Positions 22,501 to 27,667 are shown, counted from the first letter of the stretch. The stretch is DNA of 34,075 nucleotides from Pseudomonas citronellolis (GCF_029335315.1 NZ_JARJLT010000142.1:1-34075); one strand, 5' to 3'. A program made the numbers and translations. The notes: generated by a model not told the origin, from the sequence alone.

Positions 22501-25500
22501 GTGATGCTCACGCCCGGGCTCGGCTCGCTGACGTTGCCAGCCTCGTCGGTGGCGGTGACGGTGATCTCGTGCTCGCCCTCGGGCAGCGGCTCTTCCGGCT
22601 TGAACTGCCAGTTGCCGTTGCCGTCGACCACGGCGGTGCCGAGGATGTCGTTGCCGTTGTCGATAATGGTGATGATGTCGCCCGGCTCGCCGCCGCTACC
22701 GCTGATCACCGGGGTGGTGTCGTTGGTGGTGCTGCCGTCGCCCAGCTCGGTCGAGCCGTTGCCCGGTTCGCCGACGTTGTCGGTGATGGTGACTTCGCCC
22801 GGCGCGGTCGGCGCGGTGAAGTCGATGCCCAGGCTGAAGCCGGCGCTGCCTTCGTTGCCGGCGGCGTTCTGCGCCACGGCGGTGTAGTGGTGCGGGCCCT
22901 CGTCCTGTTCCGGCAGGGTGAGCTGCCACTGGCCCTGGGCGTTGGCGACCACGCTGCCGAGCAGGTGCTCGCCTTCGTAGACACGAACCAGAGCACCGGC
23001 ATTGGCGGTACCCACCAGGGTCGGGGTGCGGTCGTCGGTGGTGGCGCTGTCGGCCAGGTCGGCCTGTACGCCGCCGAAGTCGTCGAGGGCCTTGGTGATG
23101 CTGACGATCACCGCGGAGGAATCGACGTTGAAGTCCAGCGCGTCGCTCGGCTCGCTGCTGTTGCCAGCGGGGTCGGTGATCACGGTGGTGATGCTGTGGT
23201 CGCCCTCGCCCAGCGGTTCGGACGGGGTGAAGGTCCAGTTGCCGTTTTCGTCGACGGTGGCGGTGCCCAGCACCTTGTCGCCATCCTTGATGGTGACGGT
23301 GTCGCCCGGCTCGGCGCTGCCGCCGAAGGTCGGGGTGGTGTCGTCGGTGCTGCCGCCAGCGACGATGGCGCTGTCGCCGCCGACGTTGTCGATGGCGCTG
23401 GGCACTTCCGGCTTGGTCGGCGCGGTGGTGTCGAGGATGATCTCGAAGCCGCCGGTCATCGGGCTTTGCTGGCCCGCGGCATCGACCGCCTGGGCGGTGA
23501 TGATCTTCGAGCCGTCGGCGCCCAGGTCGCTGGTGGTGATGCTCCAGTTGCCTTCGGCGTCGGTGACGACGCTGCCGACTTCGTTGCCGTTGACGTACAG
23601 GTGCACGACGTTGCCCGGCTCGGAGGTGCCGGATACGGTCGGGGTGCGGTCGTCGGTCAGCGAGCCCGGTTGCAGGTGGGCGCTGGTGATCGGCGCCTGG
23701 TCATCGACCACGTGCTGGATGGACGGTGCGTCCGGCGCCAGTACGTCGACGCTGAATTTCCAGTCCGGGGTGCGCTCGCTGGAGACGTTGCCGGCTGCGT
23801 CGGCGGCGGCGGCCTGGAAGTTGTGCTCGCCGGTGTGCAGCGGCTGCGAGGGGGTGAACGACCAGCTGCCGTCGGCGTTCACCGTGGTGGTGCCGATCAG
23901 TTGGCCATTGTCGTAGACGAATACGTAGGTGGCGTCGCTGCCGGCGCCCTTGCCCTCGAAGGTGGGCTTGGTGTCGTCGGTGACCGAGTCACGCGCGATG
24001 GAGCCGGTAACCAGGCCGACGTCGTCGATCAGGTCATAGTCTTCCGGGTCGCTGGGCAGCGGGTTCGGCGCGGTCAGGTCGACGCTGAAGTCCCAGCCGT
24101 CGGTCTTGCCGCTTTCGTTGCCGGCGCCGTCCACGGCCGCGGCCTGCAGGCTGTGCGGGCCTTCGCCGAGGTCTGCGGAGGGGGTGAACGACCACTGGCC
24201 GTTGGCGTCAACGGCGGCGGAGCCGATCAGCTCGCCATTGTCGTAGATATTGACCAGTACGGTGTCGCTGCCCGGGCCGATGTCGCCCTTGAATTCCGGG
24301 CGCGCGTCGTCGGTCACGCCACCCTTGGCGATCGGGCCGGTGATGGCGCCGACGTCGTCGAGCAGTTGCAGCGATTCGGGGTTCTGCGGGTCGACCGGCA
24401 CGGTCGGCGCCTGGGTGTCGACGGTGAAGTTCCAGTCGGCGGTCTTGGCGCTTTCGTTGCCGGCGGCGTCGACCGAGGCGGCCTGGAAGTTGTGCGGGCC
24501 TTCGGCCAGCTTGTGCGCGTCGTCGGGGGTGAAGGTCCAGTTGCCTTCGGCGTCCACGGCGGCGCTGCCGATCAGCACGCCGTTGTCATAGATGTTGACC
24601 GACTTGACGTCATTGGCGTCGGCCACCTTGCCGCTGAAGGTCGGCTGGTCGTCGTTGGTCTTGCCGCCGTGCGCGATGGTGCCGGTGATCGGCGCCACGT
24701 CATCGATCAGTTGCAGGCTTTCGTCGCCCAGCGGGGCTTCCGGGTCGATCAGGTCGGCCGGGCCGGTGGGGGTCTCGCCGCTGATGTTGCCGGCCGGGTC
24801 GGTCACCGTGACGGTACCTTCCTCGCCATTGCCCAGCGGGTTCTCGGGGAACTCCCAGTTGCCATTCTCGTCGACGATGGTGGTCACGGTGCTGCCGTCG
24901 GGCAGGTGCACGGTGATCTCGCCACCCGGTTCGCCGGTGCCGCCCAGGCCATCACCGTTGTTTTCGGTGACCACTGGCGGTTCCGGGGCGATGGTATCGG
25001 CCGGGCCGGTCTCGGTCGGCGGGCTGACGTTGCCGGCCGGGTCGGTAATGGTCACTTCGCCGCTTTCGCCGTTGCCCAGCGGGTTCTCCGGGAATTCCCA
25101 GTTGCCGTTGCCGTCCACGGTGGTGGTGGCGGTGCTGCCGTCAGGCTTGGTCACGGTGACGATGTCGCCCGGCTCGCCGCCGGTGCCGCCCAGGCCGTTG
25201 CCGTTGTTCTCGGTGATCACCGGCGGGGTCGGCGGGATCAGGTCGGCCACGCCGGTGTCGACGTTGCCGCTGTGGTTGCCGGCCGGGTCGGTTTCGACCA
25301 GGGTGCCCTGCTCGCCGTTGCCCAGCGGGTTTTCCGGGAACGACCAGTTGCCGTTCTCGTCCACGGTGGTGGTCACGGTGCTGCCGTCAGGCTTGTGCAG
25401 GGTGATGGTGTCGCCCGGCTCGCCGGTGCCGGCCAGGCCGTCGGCGTTGTTCTCGGTGACGATGGGGTCTTTCGGCGCGATCAGGTCGGCCGGCCCGGTG

Positions 25501-26183
25501 GGCGTCGGGGTGCTCGGACCGTTGCCGTTGGAGGCGGTCACTTCGCCGGCCTGGCCGTTGTCCAGCGGGTTGGGCAGGAAGCTCCAGTGGCCGTTGCCAT
25601 CGGTGGTGGTGGTGGCGGTGCTGCCGTCCGGACGCGTCAGGGTGATCAGGCTGCCGGGCTCGGCGGTGCCGGTCAGGCCCTGGAGGTTGTTGAAGAGGAT
25701 TTCCGGGGCGTCGGGAACCGCGCCGCCCTTGTGCTTGGAACCGCCGCCGCTGCCACCGCGGCTGGCCAGGTAGTTGCCGATGCCGATGGCACCGAAGCCG
25801 GCGCCGGGCACCAGCAGGCCGAGCACGGCGTTATGGTCGTCGGACTGTTCGGCGATGAGCTCGTCGATGGAGCCCAGCTCCACCAGCTCGGCGCCGGTCC
25901 AGGGTTCGGAGTAGCTGGCCAACCACAATTGGTGATTGCTCGGGTCTTCCATGACCAGGTCGTTGCGCACTCCATCCACGACGTGGAAGAAGTTGTTGAT
26001 GGTGATGACCTCACCGTTCTTCAGGCGCACGACCAGGCTGTCGCCATTGCGGCTGATGGATTTGACGTCTTCCGGCGAAGCGGCGATTTTCACCACGCAC
26101 GGCCGCGCCAGCGACAATAGGTTGTTGCCGCTGGCATCCGTCACTTGCCCAGTACTTTTCGCAATCAGTTGAATTGCGGCCAT
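10524..26183 (-). CDS. Giant BapA-like type I secreted adhesin, 5,219 aa
   Basis: A cell-surface or biofilm adhesin. The start ATG at 26183 follows AGGAG with six-base spacing and puts MAAIQLIAKSTGQVTDASGN first, as in BapA-type prefix domains; an upstream ATG at 26252 lacks this support. Order: prefix domain ~1-130 (VVKIAASPEDVKSISRNGDS, LKNGEVITINNFF); four short Ig-like modules (~157-460) with PDGSTxTTxxDxNGNW; about 26 long Ig-like modules of ~100 aa (to ~3225) with DDVGxxTGxIxxGxTDDxxPTxxG starts and AAGN ends; two tandem ~920-aa regions of propeller-like blades (DGGYLVVWES type); RTX repeats near 5065-5108 (GGEGNDAI, GGAGHDTL); and a C-terminal type I signal (TYDVYNSTSASYAHLLIQEG). No LapG-type AAG cleavage site is seen near the N-terminus, and no lapBCE/bapBCD genes adjoin it. 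Its own terminator lies at 10372. Control by the RcsB-like neighbour is inferred from binding-site matches upstream. Confidence 0.93.
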   Translation of the reverse strand: MAAIQLIAKSTGQVTDASGNNLLSLARPCVVKIAASPEDVKSISRNGDSLVVRLKNGEVITINNFFHVVDGVRNDLVMEDPSNHQLWLASYSEPWTGAELVELGSIDELIAEQSDDHNAVLGLLVPGAGFGAIGIGNYLASRGGSGGGSKHKGGAVPDAPEILFNNLQGLTGTAEPGSLITLTRPDGSTATTTTDGNGHWSFLPNPLDNGQAGEVTASNGNGPSTPTPTGPADLIAPKDPIVTENNADGLAGTGEPGDTITLHKPDGSTVTTTVDENGNWSFPENPLGNGEQGTLVETDPAGNHSGNVDTGVADLIPPTPPVITENNGNGLGGTGGEPGDIVTVTKPDGSTATTTVDGNGNWEFPENPLGNGESGEVTITDPAGNVSPPTETGPADTIAPEPPVVTENNGDGLGGTGEPGGEITVHLPDGSTVTTIVDENGNWEFPENPLGNGEEGTVTVTDPAGNISGETPTGPADLIDPEAPLGDESLQLIDDVAPITGTIAHGGKTNDDQPTFSGKVADANDVKSVNIYDNGVLIGSAAVDAEGNWTFTPDDAHKLAEGPHNFQAASVDAAGNESAKTADWNFTVDTQAPTVPVDPQNPESLQLLDDVGAITGPIAKGGVTDDARPEFKGDIGPGSDTVLVNIYDNGELIGSAAVDANGQWSFTPSADLGEGPHSLQAAAVDGAGNESGKTDGWDFSVDLTAPNPLPSDPEDYDLIDDVGLVTGSIARDSVTDDTKPTFEGKGAGSDATYVFVYDNGQLIGTTTVNADGSWSFTPSQPLHTGEHNFQAAAADAAGNVSSERTPDWKFSVDVLAPDAPSIQHVVDDQAPITSAHLQPGSLTDDRTPTVSGTSEPGNVVHLYVNGNEVGSVVTDAEGNWSITTSDLGADGSKIITAQAVDAAGQQSPMTGGFEIILDTTAPTKPEVPSAIDNVGGDSAIVAGGSTDDTTPTFGGSAEPGDTVTIKDGDKVLGTATVDENGNWTFTPSEPLGEGDHSITTVITDPAGNSSEPSDALDFNVDSSAVIVSITKALDDFGGVQADLADSATTDDRTPTLVGTANAGALVRVYEGEHLLGSVVANAQGQWQLTLPEQDEGPHHYTAVAQNAAGNEGSAGFSLGIDFTAPTAPGEVTITDNVGEPGNGSTELGDGSTTNDTTPVISGSGGEPGDIITIIDNGNDILGTAVVDGNGNWQFKPEEPLPEGEHEITVTATDEAGNVSEPSPGVSITVDVTPPGAMQALSLVDDVEAVTGEIAHDGKTNDLRPEFKGQLAAGDAAYVNVYDNGVLLGTATVGSDGKWSFTPSADLSEAAHNFQAEAVDAAGNVGAKTPEWKFTVDTTTPPPPQPWDPDQPEQLNLIDDVGSKTGTIAHGGSTDDAQPTFQGKLPEVGDIVAINVYDNGQLIGSAAVNADGTWSFTPGTDLVDGPHDFQAASVDGAGNESARTDSWGFTVDTLPPTELPQGDDALQLIDDVGAKTGLIAKGDVTDDAKPTFIGKGAPADAVLVNIYDNGVLIGSASVSNGEWSFEPSQPLLAGSHDFQAAAVDAAGNEGEKTADWNFTLKLNAPQAPSLNHVSDDFGPITSTHLQPGAVTDDKTPTVSGTAEPGTVVHLYVNGSEVGSVATDAEGNWSITASDLGADGSKVITAKAVDEAGQSSPQTGGFEIILDTTAPAKPGVPGAEDNIGAITGPITDGVTDDTTPTFSGTSEPGATVTIKDGDKVLGTATVGEDGNWSFTPSEPLAEGEHSITTQVTDPAGNVSEPSDALELVINTQAVSVSVLKALDDAGDKTGDLANNATTDDSKPTLVGTATAGALVTVMEGANVLGSVVADATGHWTLELPQQADGAHSYSIVASNGANSANASFALTVDTLAPSKPGPITAIDDQGDVTGPITGGVTDDATPTLGGSAEPGSVITIKDGETVLGSTTVGEDGTWSFTPPALEDGDHAISVIATDPAGNVSEPSDVLPIKVDTSEVKVSITQVVDNAGSITGDIAKGGVTDDSTPTLHGKGVAGETVHVSLKGGAEIGTALVDAQGNWTFELPAQADGAHTYVASIDNGANSASAEFNLVIDTVAPAKPEGIGAIDDQGKVTGSIEAGGTTDDNQPTLGGKAEPGSTVTIKDGDTVLGTAIVDGQGNWSFTPPAPLGEGEHSITAEATDAAGNTSEPSDALAFTVDTAAITVSVTKAVDNVGSKTGDLSDKSITDDTRPTLIGTATAGAIVSILHGVDLLGTAVADASGKWSFELPEQADGTYSFGIVAKGANGNEASTGFELTIDTQAPSAPTGVTVTDNVGAHQGQLQPGDVTDDNAPVIGGHGAKPGEVITVYDNGSKLGTAIADAGGNWQYKPETPLADGAHQISASSTDAAGNESAQGPSLSFSVDTTPPGVSTDLDLVDDVGLVTGTIEINSTTDDARPQFSGRLAAGEASYVNVYDGAKLLGTATVAADGSWSFQSPLLEAGNHDFRAEAVDAAGNVGVKTPDWNFVVAGDNTQPSQPSFSTVLDDQGNVTGPLQKGDTTDDKSLTVQGTADANTVVHLYVDGNEVGSASVGADGKWSIETGDLGADGVKNITAQAVNDIGQESTVAGPYDIVLDTTAPAQPGMVVAADDIGELTGAINPDSVTDDNLPTFSGSGAETGATVTVKDGETVLGTAIVDESGNWSFTPSEPLGEGEHSISASVTDKAGNTSEASDPLNFTVDTSAVVVSILRAKDDVGSIQTDVSANGVTDDTTPRLEGTATANAVVTIKEGANVIGSTTADAAGNWHFDLPQQSEGAHTYIAVAKNQAGTEGSASFALTIDTIAPDAPAIGKVIDDVGSKTGELANGGFTDDQSPTLYGTSGAEGDLIKIYDNGELLGSVVAGPGGAWNWNPTGDTEKLSEGPHELTVTATDKAGNESAHSPAFEVNVDVTAPGAITDLDLYDDAGAFTGTITAGKVTDDSTPTYSGHVDPASGAQYVNIYSNGKFFGTATVNAEGDWAFTPMPMATGSYTFSAAAVDAAGNEGPRTDGWDFSIFIGGPSEPAITNVSDDFGPEQGYLQKEDITDDTTLILTGTGQAGATLYLYARLSEDGPGTLVGSALIDAQGEWEITTSDLSLLGGDGMKYLYAQAQDGTGQWSTTTGNFPIELYTGVPEAPELLSFVTKDFTTQVSGNLTSDTTPSISGKGEPGSLVTISDNGEVMGSAVVGEDGTWSYTPESPLADGEHAFTAVITDKVGNTTEASEPWLFVVDTLPPNVGLDINTAEQLAGQTEPGAIVTVVDKAGASHTVTADQDGRWSIQPNPLGLGQDGSISVQDAAGNQSEPIVIQGDVLASYDLTRYTDKVNTTESGDQANPSVTTLKDGKIVVVWQGGDTSTGNADSYMQLFEADGVTRIGGEQQVNQRNSSNQDSPQVVALADGGYLVVWESYKAGPDTSEDGIMARRYAADGSPVGDEFAVNQNTAGGQKSPVVVAHADGGYTISWMSDPDGSNTDLIVQRTFDAHDKPVTGDVTVGSGDRYGLYGAPAMDAFTDAAHKGMYVTVWNGYNGPSDKASTGVIGQLYKADGTPLGNNFQINSTTGNSQDYPDVITLKDGSFIVVWEGNPPGSTGYDVYMAHYSVNPDTGAVQQIGMGDERVNTSLAGDQYKPTAVALNDGGYMILWGSAGGDGSGSAVFAQRYSASGEKLGREFIVNPTTDGNQGWAGESVDLKNLLDATVMEDGNVYVTWQSDKADSSGWGIESTVVDIDAGYYSEFRVNSTTSGDQDNSATARLPNGGFVVVWESANVDGSGDGVVAQLYDAKGMPVGGEFVVNSTTANFQGRPSVAVLADGSFVVSWTSNAGGNDAVMQQKYGYTYDLDGHISGAVRQGGEYMVNVNDAGAQRYSSITALEDGGYMVTWKSSVGGEWHIYTRQYKADGSPVGSEQMVADTNMSDTLDTRATGISTLEDGRVVFSYAHYTGGSAGYDVYFRIYDPVTKTFGAEIVANQTTANNQASPSVTHLANGNFVVTWDSNDNSGLDAVGYGTWGRVFNAAGEPVSGEFLATGSTLNNQALPVVVAREGGGFVVIYQSQTDAAPGAGTYGIYAQYFDDAGHKVGQTLQINQLVTGDQTQISATFLDSGKLYVSWTDNGVSDGSGSAVKGRLVDLDETLGLTPPTPHGEGVTGIDYVPSNPPEISVLSVGLDHNSADQLGGVTEPGAIVTVVDGKGVSHSVTADEHGRWAMYPNPLAQGEQGTLSAHDGNGHEALPVDIQGAALADYQLDRHTVGVNTTESGPQANPSSATLADGKIIVVWQSGDTSTGNADVYMQLFAADGVTKIGTEQLINQRNANNQDSPQVIALADGGYLVVWESYQAGPDTNADGVMARRYGADGTPLTDEFLVNVNTAGGQRGPSAVAHADGSYTISWASDPDGSTTNLIVQRTYGADNKPLTGDVTVGSGDTYGNYGTPEMATFGDAAHQGMYMTVWNAYNGPVDKSGTSVIGQIFKADGTPLGVNFQVNSITGNSQNYPDVITLKDGTFIVVWEGNPPGSSGYDVYMAHYSVNPNTGAVQQIGMGDERVNSNIAGDQFKPTAVALNDGGYLVVWGSAGGDGSGSAVFAQRYSASGEKLGREFLVNPTTDGNQGAVSSSSDLTNVLDATLLQDGNVYVTWQSDKADSNSWGIQGTVIDIDAGYYSEFRVNSTTSGAQDNSATARLPNGGFVVVWESASGDGSNDCVMAQLYDAKGMPVGGEFKVNSTANDFQGKPSVEVLKDGSFVVSWTSYAGGNDAIMQQKYGYTYDLQGHINGAVAKGGEYMVNINDVGNQRYSNITALDDGGYIISWSSNTTGTSGKWVMFMRQYSADGTPVTGDVQVGDASYYTSSGPDAASMATLKDGTVVIAYNRDAGGAAGVESYFRIYDPVTKSLGAEVLANQLSAGKQSSPSVSLLSNGNFIVTWDSNDNSGLDQSGLSTWGRLFNAKGQALGNEFIVSGSTLGDQSEPIVVAREGGGFVVVYTSKSEGAPGSGTFGVYAQYFDDAGHKVGPELHVNQLVTGDQTQISATFLDSGKLFVSWTDSGVSDGSDTAVKGRLVDLDETLGLTPAVPEGGATHVDYHPVSDIVGTAGNDMLDARGYTTASGGEGNDAIIIDGTGFGHIDGGAGHDTLVWASHNPLNLAAIADKVENIESIHLTEGVSQLLTLTLGDLLKVTGKDANNEQTLKVTGDTGAKGVFDTVDIDLGAWSKAAQVTENNVTYDVYNSTSASYAHLLIQEGLHVV
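11030..16515 (-). repeat. Tandem duplication of a ~2.76-kb segment inside the adhesin gene
   Basis: Two copies, about 16515-13760 (N-terminal) and 13745-11030 (C-terminal), are very similar along their length. The same landmark (GCGCCCGGCTCGGTC) lies at 16447 and 13687, an offset of 2,760 bases, and the end landmark VDLDETLGLTP is offset by 2,769. Each begins with a short Ig-like unit (TEPGAIVTVVD) and then has about 14 repeats of a blade motif ending in VVW(E/Q)S or a variant. Confidence 0.9.
16520..25716 (-). repeat. Ig-like module array in the adhesin gene
   Basis: Four short modules (~80 aa) are followed by about 26 long modules (~100 aa, ~300 bases). By sequence the long modules fall into classes: A (VNIYDNGVLIGSAAV), B (HLYVNGxEVGS), C (TIKDGDKVLGTA), D (LELPQQ-type), E (NWQFKPExPL) and F (AGNVGxKTPxW). 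The order is A A A B C D E F A A B C D C D C D E F B C D E F B C. The nucleotide repeats are strong enough to cause recombination or assembly errors. Confidence 0.85.
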
Positions 26184-26225
26184 ATCTACTCCTGCCATAT
26201 TGACGATATTTCCAAGCACGAAAGC

Positions 26226-26244
26226 GGCTGTATTAATTACAGCC
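26226..26244 (-). promoter_or_regulatory. Hairpin in the adhesin 5' untranslated region
   Basis: GGCTGTA (26226-26232) and TACAGCC (26238-26244) form a perfect 7-bp stem with a TTAAT loop, about 43 bases upstream of the adhesin ATG. It could be an operator for a dimeric regulator or an RNA stem. The region 26245-26490 is non-coding and AT-richer than its surroundings; a possible weak promoter (TTGTAT, 16 bases, TATTTC on the minus strand) lies between this hairpin and the upstream regulator sites. Confidence 0.4.
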
Positions 26245-26356
26245 ACACACACTTAACGAGCATGCTTGAAGCGTATTTCCGCCCCGTCGAAGAAGCGGCT
26301 CATAACGGGAAATACTCCCTCGCCGACAGAATACAAACGGCCACCACGCAAAAAAT

Positions 26357-26370
26357 TAGGAATATTCCTA
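26357..26370. promoter_or_regulatory. RcsAB-box-like site upstream of the adhesin
   Basis: TAGGAATATTCCTA matches the enterobacterial RcsAB-box consensus (TAAGAATATTCCTA) at 13 of 14 positions. With one more base each side it is a perfect 16-bp palindrome (26356-26371). It lies about 175 bases before the adhesin start. Confidence 0.65.
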
Positions 26371-26403
26371 AAGCCCTTCCAAGCCCGCCATTCCTACGCA
26401 TCT

Positions 26404-26417
26404 TCAGAAAATTCTTA
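26404..26417. promoter_or_regulatory. Second, weaker RcsAB-box-like site upstream of the adhesin
   Basis: TCAGAAAATTCTTA matches the RcsAB-box consensus at 11 of 14 positions. Its centre is 47 bases from that of the first box, between four and five helical turns. An isolated half-site ATTCCTA lies between them at 26390-26396. Confidence 0.45.
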
Positions 26418-26490
26418 TCTGGCCAGTAATAACTATTACCACTATTTCCAACGGCTGTTCCGGCGCTGCCCGGGGTGGTACTTCGCGGGC

Positions 26491-26516
26491 AAAAAAAAGC
26501 GGGCCCGAGGGCCCGC
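26491..26516 (-). terminator. Rho-independent terminator of the RcsB-like gene
   Basis: An 8-bp GC stem (26499-26506 with 26509-26516) is followed on the minus strand by eight T (26498-26491). It ends the regulator transcript, so the adhesin downstream needs its own promoter. Confidence 0.9.
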
Positions 26517-26546
26517 AAGGTGAACATCGACGCCTTGCGTCGGGGT

Positions 26547-27182
26547 TCAATCGAAGAAGTGTCCTTCCAGGCAGCAGGCGAGCAGTTCCTGGTCGGTGAC
26601 CACGCCGAGACGGCGCTTGGCCGAGGACTTCTGCGCGCTGATGGTCTTGTCGCTGCGCTTGAGCAGGCGGGCGATGTCGCTGACCCGCAGACCCGAGACG
26701 AACAGCCGCAACACCTCGTATTCCTTGACCGAGAGCGCCGCCAGGCGGTTGTGCAGGTCTCCCCCCTCGGCCTCGCTGGAGCGCTGGCGCACCAGGCTGC
26801 GGCCCTTGCTGATGGCGTCCAGGGCCGAGACCAGCTGGGCCATGCCGGCATCCTTGCGAACCACACCGTGCACCCCCAGCTCGCACAGTCGGTCCAGCAC
26901 CAGGCGATTGGAAAGCATGGTGAAGACGAGGAACTTCACCTCGGGGAAATTGCGCGCCAGGTAGCCGATGAAGCGCACACCGTCGCCATAGGTTTCATCG
27001 CCGGGCATGCTGAAATCGATCACCGCGATATCGAATCGCTCGCGCTGCAACGCCTCGACCAGTTCCCCAGGGGTGCGCGCCTCGGCGCCCACCTGATATT
27101 GCGGATGACGCTCCAGTATCCCCCGCACCCCCATCAGTACGACCGCATGATCATCCGCCAGAACGACCTTGAGTTTTTTCAC
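26547..27182 (-). CDS. RcsB-like response regulator (NarL/FixJ family)
   Basis: A 211-aa DNA-binding transcription regulator. The receiver domain (4-120) has the acidic pair Asp10-Asp11, phospho-acceptor Asp56 in VIDFSMPGD, Thr88 and Lys110. The stretch SMPGDETYGDGVRFIGYLAR is strikingly close to RcsB (SMPGDxYGDGxxLIxYIxR), and Asp56 is also the RcsB acceptor number. The LuxR-type helix-turn-helix (about 150-195: LSVKEYEVLRLFVSG, then RSDKTISAQKSSAKRRLGV) again matches RcsB (IKTISSQKKSAMMKLGV). RcsB is 216 aa. The start is GTG at 27182 after GAGG; a longer frame upstream adds 15 residues but lacks a ribosome-binding site. No sensor kinase or RcsD/RcsC partner is in the window, so it is orphan here. 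Matching DNA boxes occur in front of this gene and of the adhesin. Confidence 0.9.
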   Translation of the reverse strand: MKKLKVVLADDHAVVLMGVRGILERHPQYQVGAEARTPGELVEALQRERFDIAVIDFSMPGDETYGDGVRFIGYLARNFPEVKFLVFTMLSNRLVLDRLCELGVHGVVRKDAGMAQLVSALDAISKGRSLVRQRSSEAEGGDLHNRLAALSVKEYEVLRLFVSGLRVSDIARLLKRSDKTISAQKSSAKRRLGVVTDQELLACCLEGHFFD

Positions 27183-27292
27183 AGCAACCTCATTGAAATT
27201 AATTACCAAGACGCGCACACGCACCATTGCGCAGCGGCAATTTAAATCAATAAGCAGAAAGCGACAGCTCGGATTTTTCCCATTTACCAATA

Positions 27293-27306
27293 TAAGAAAA
27301 TTCCTA
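27293..27306. promoter_or_regulatory. RcsAB-box-like site upstream of the RcsB-like gene
   Basis: TAAGAAAATTCCTA matches the RcsAB-box consensus at 13 of 14 positions and lies 111 bases before the regulator start. The surrounding stretch 27183-27495 holds no gene and is AT-rich up to about 27380. Autoregulation is the simplest reading. Confidence 0.6.
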
Positions 27307-27495
27307 CCTATCGGAGCGGGTCGATTAGAACTTCCAAAGATTAATTCTGGGCAACGGGTAATAACTTCCGAGAACTTTGTCCTAGAGCGGGTTCGCGCGC
27401 AATCAAGCAGCCATGAAGAGGGAAGACAGCGTGCTGGCAAGCGACGGCTTTGCGCCGTGGCGTCAGGGAGGCACTTTTCCTGTCCCTGAAATGGA

Positions 27496-27602
27496 GGCGG
27501 CCCCGCCAGCCACACCCCGGCACACGATGTTCCCGCTGTGGCTGCTTCCTTCCGGACCTGACCAGGTTGACGGGTAATCGTTGCGGGGGGACCGACGGGG
27601 CC
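27496..27602 (-). ncRNA. ffs: 4.5S RNA, signal recognition particle RNA
   Basis: The RNA part of the bacterial SRP, which with Ffh brings membrane and secreted proteins to the Sec or YidC machinery. On the minus strand the universally conserved core GGTCAGGTCCGGAAGGAAGC and the following AGCC are present (27563-27540). The ends GGCCCCGTC and GGCGGGGCC pair, giving the usual ~107-nt long hairpin, as in other gamma-proteobacteria. Exact ends are estimated from this pairing to within a few bases. A promoter lies just upstream. Confidence 0.95.
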
Positions 27603-27639
27603 ACCATAACGAAGCCCGCCAAGGTCGGCGGGCCGCGAC

Positions 27640-27667
27640 ATTGTACTCAGCTGAGCGCAAGTTTCAA
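27640..27667 (-). promoter_or_regulatory. Sigma-70 promoter of the 4.5S RNA gene
   Basis: On the minus strand -35 TTGAAA (27667-27662), a 16-base spacer and -10 TACAAT (27645-27640). Transcription would start near 27633, leaving a leader of about 30 nt with a 7-bp stem (27633-27627 with 27620-27614) before the mature 5' end, which RNase P would be expected to remove. Confidence 0.65.

Noticed and set aside
10449-26120. A 5,223-aa open frame on the plus strand opposite the adhesin
   Set aside because: It is the codon-aligned complement of a repetitive GC-rich gene, has low-complexity Val/Gly/Asp/His composition and no ribosome-binding site or domain. Its openness follows from missing TTA, CTA and TCA codons in the real gene.
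26184-26252. Upstream ATG at 26252 as the adhesin start
   Set aside because: The added 23 residues do not fit BapA-type N-termini and have no ribosome-binding site, whereas ATG 26183 has AGGAG at the right distance.
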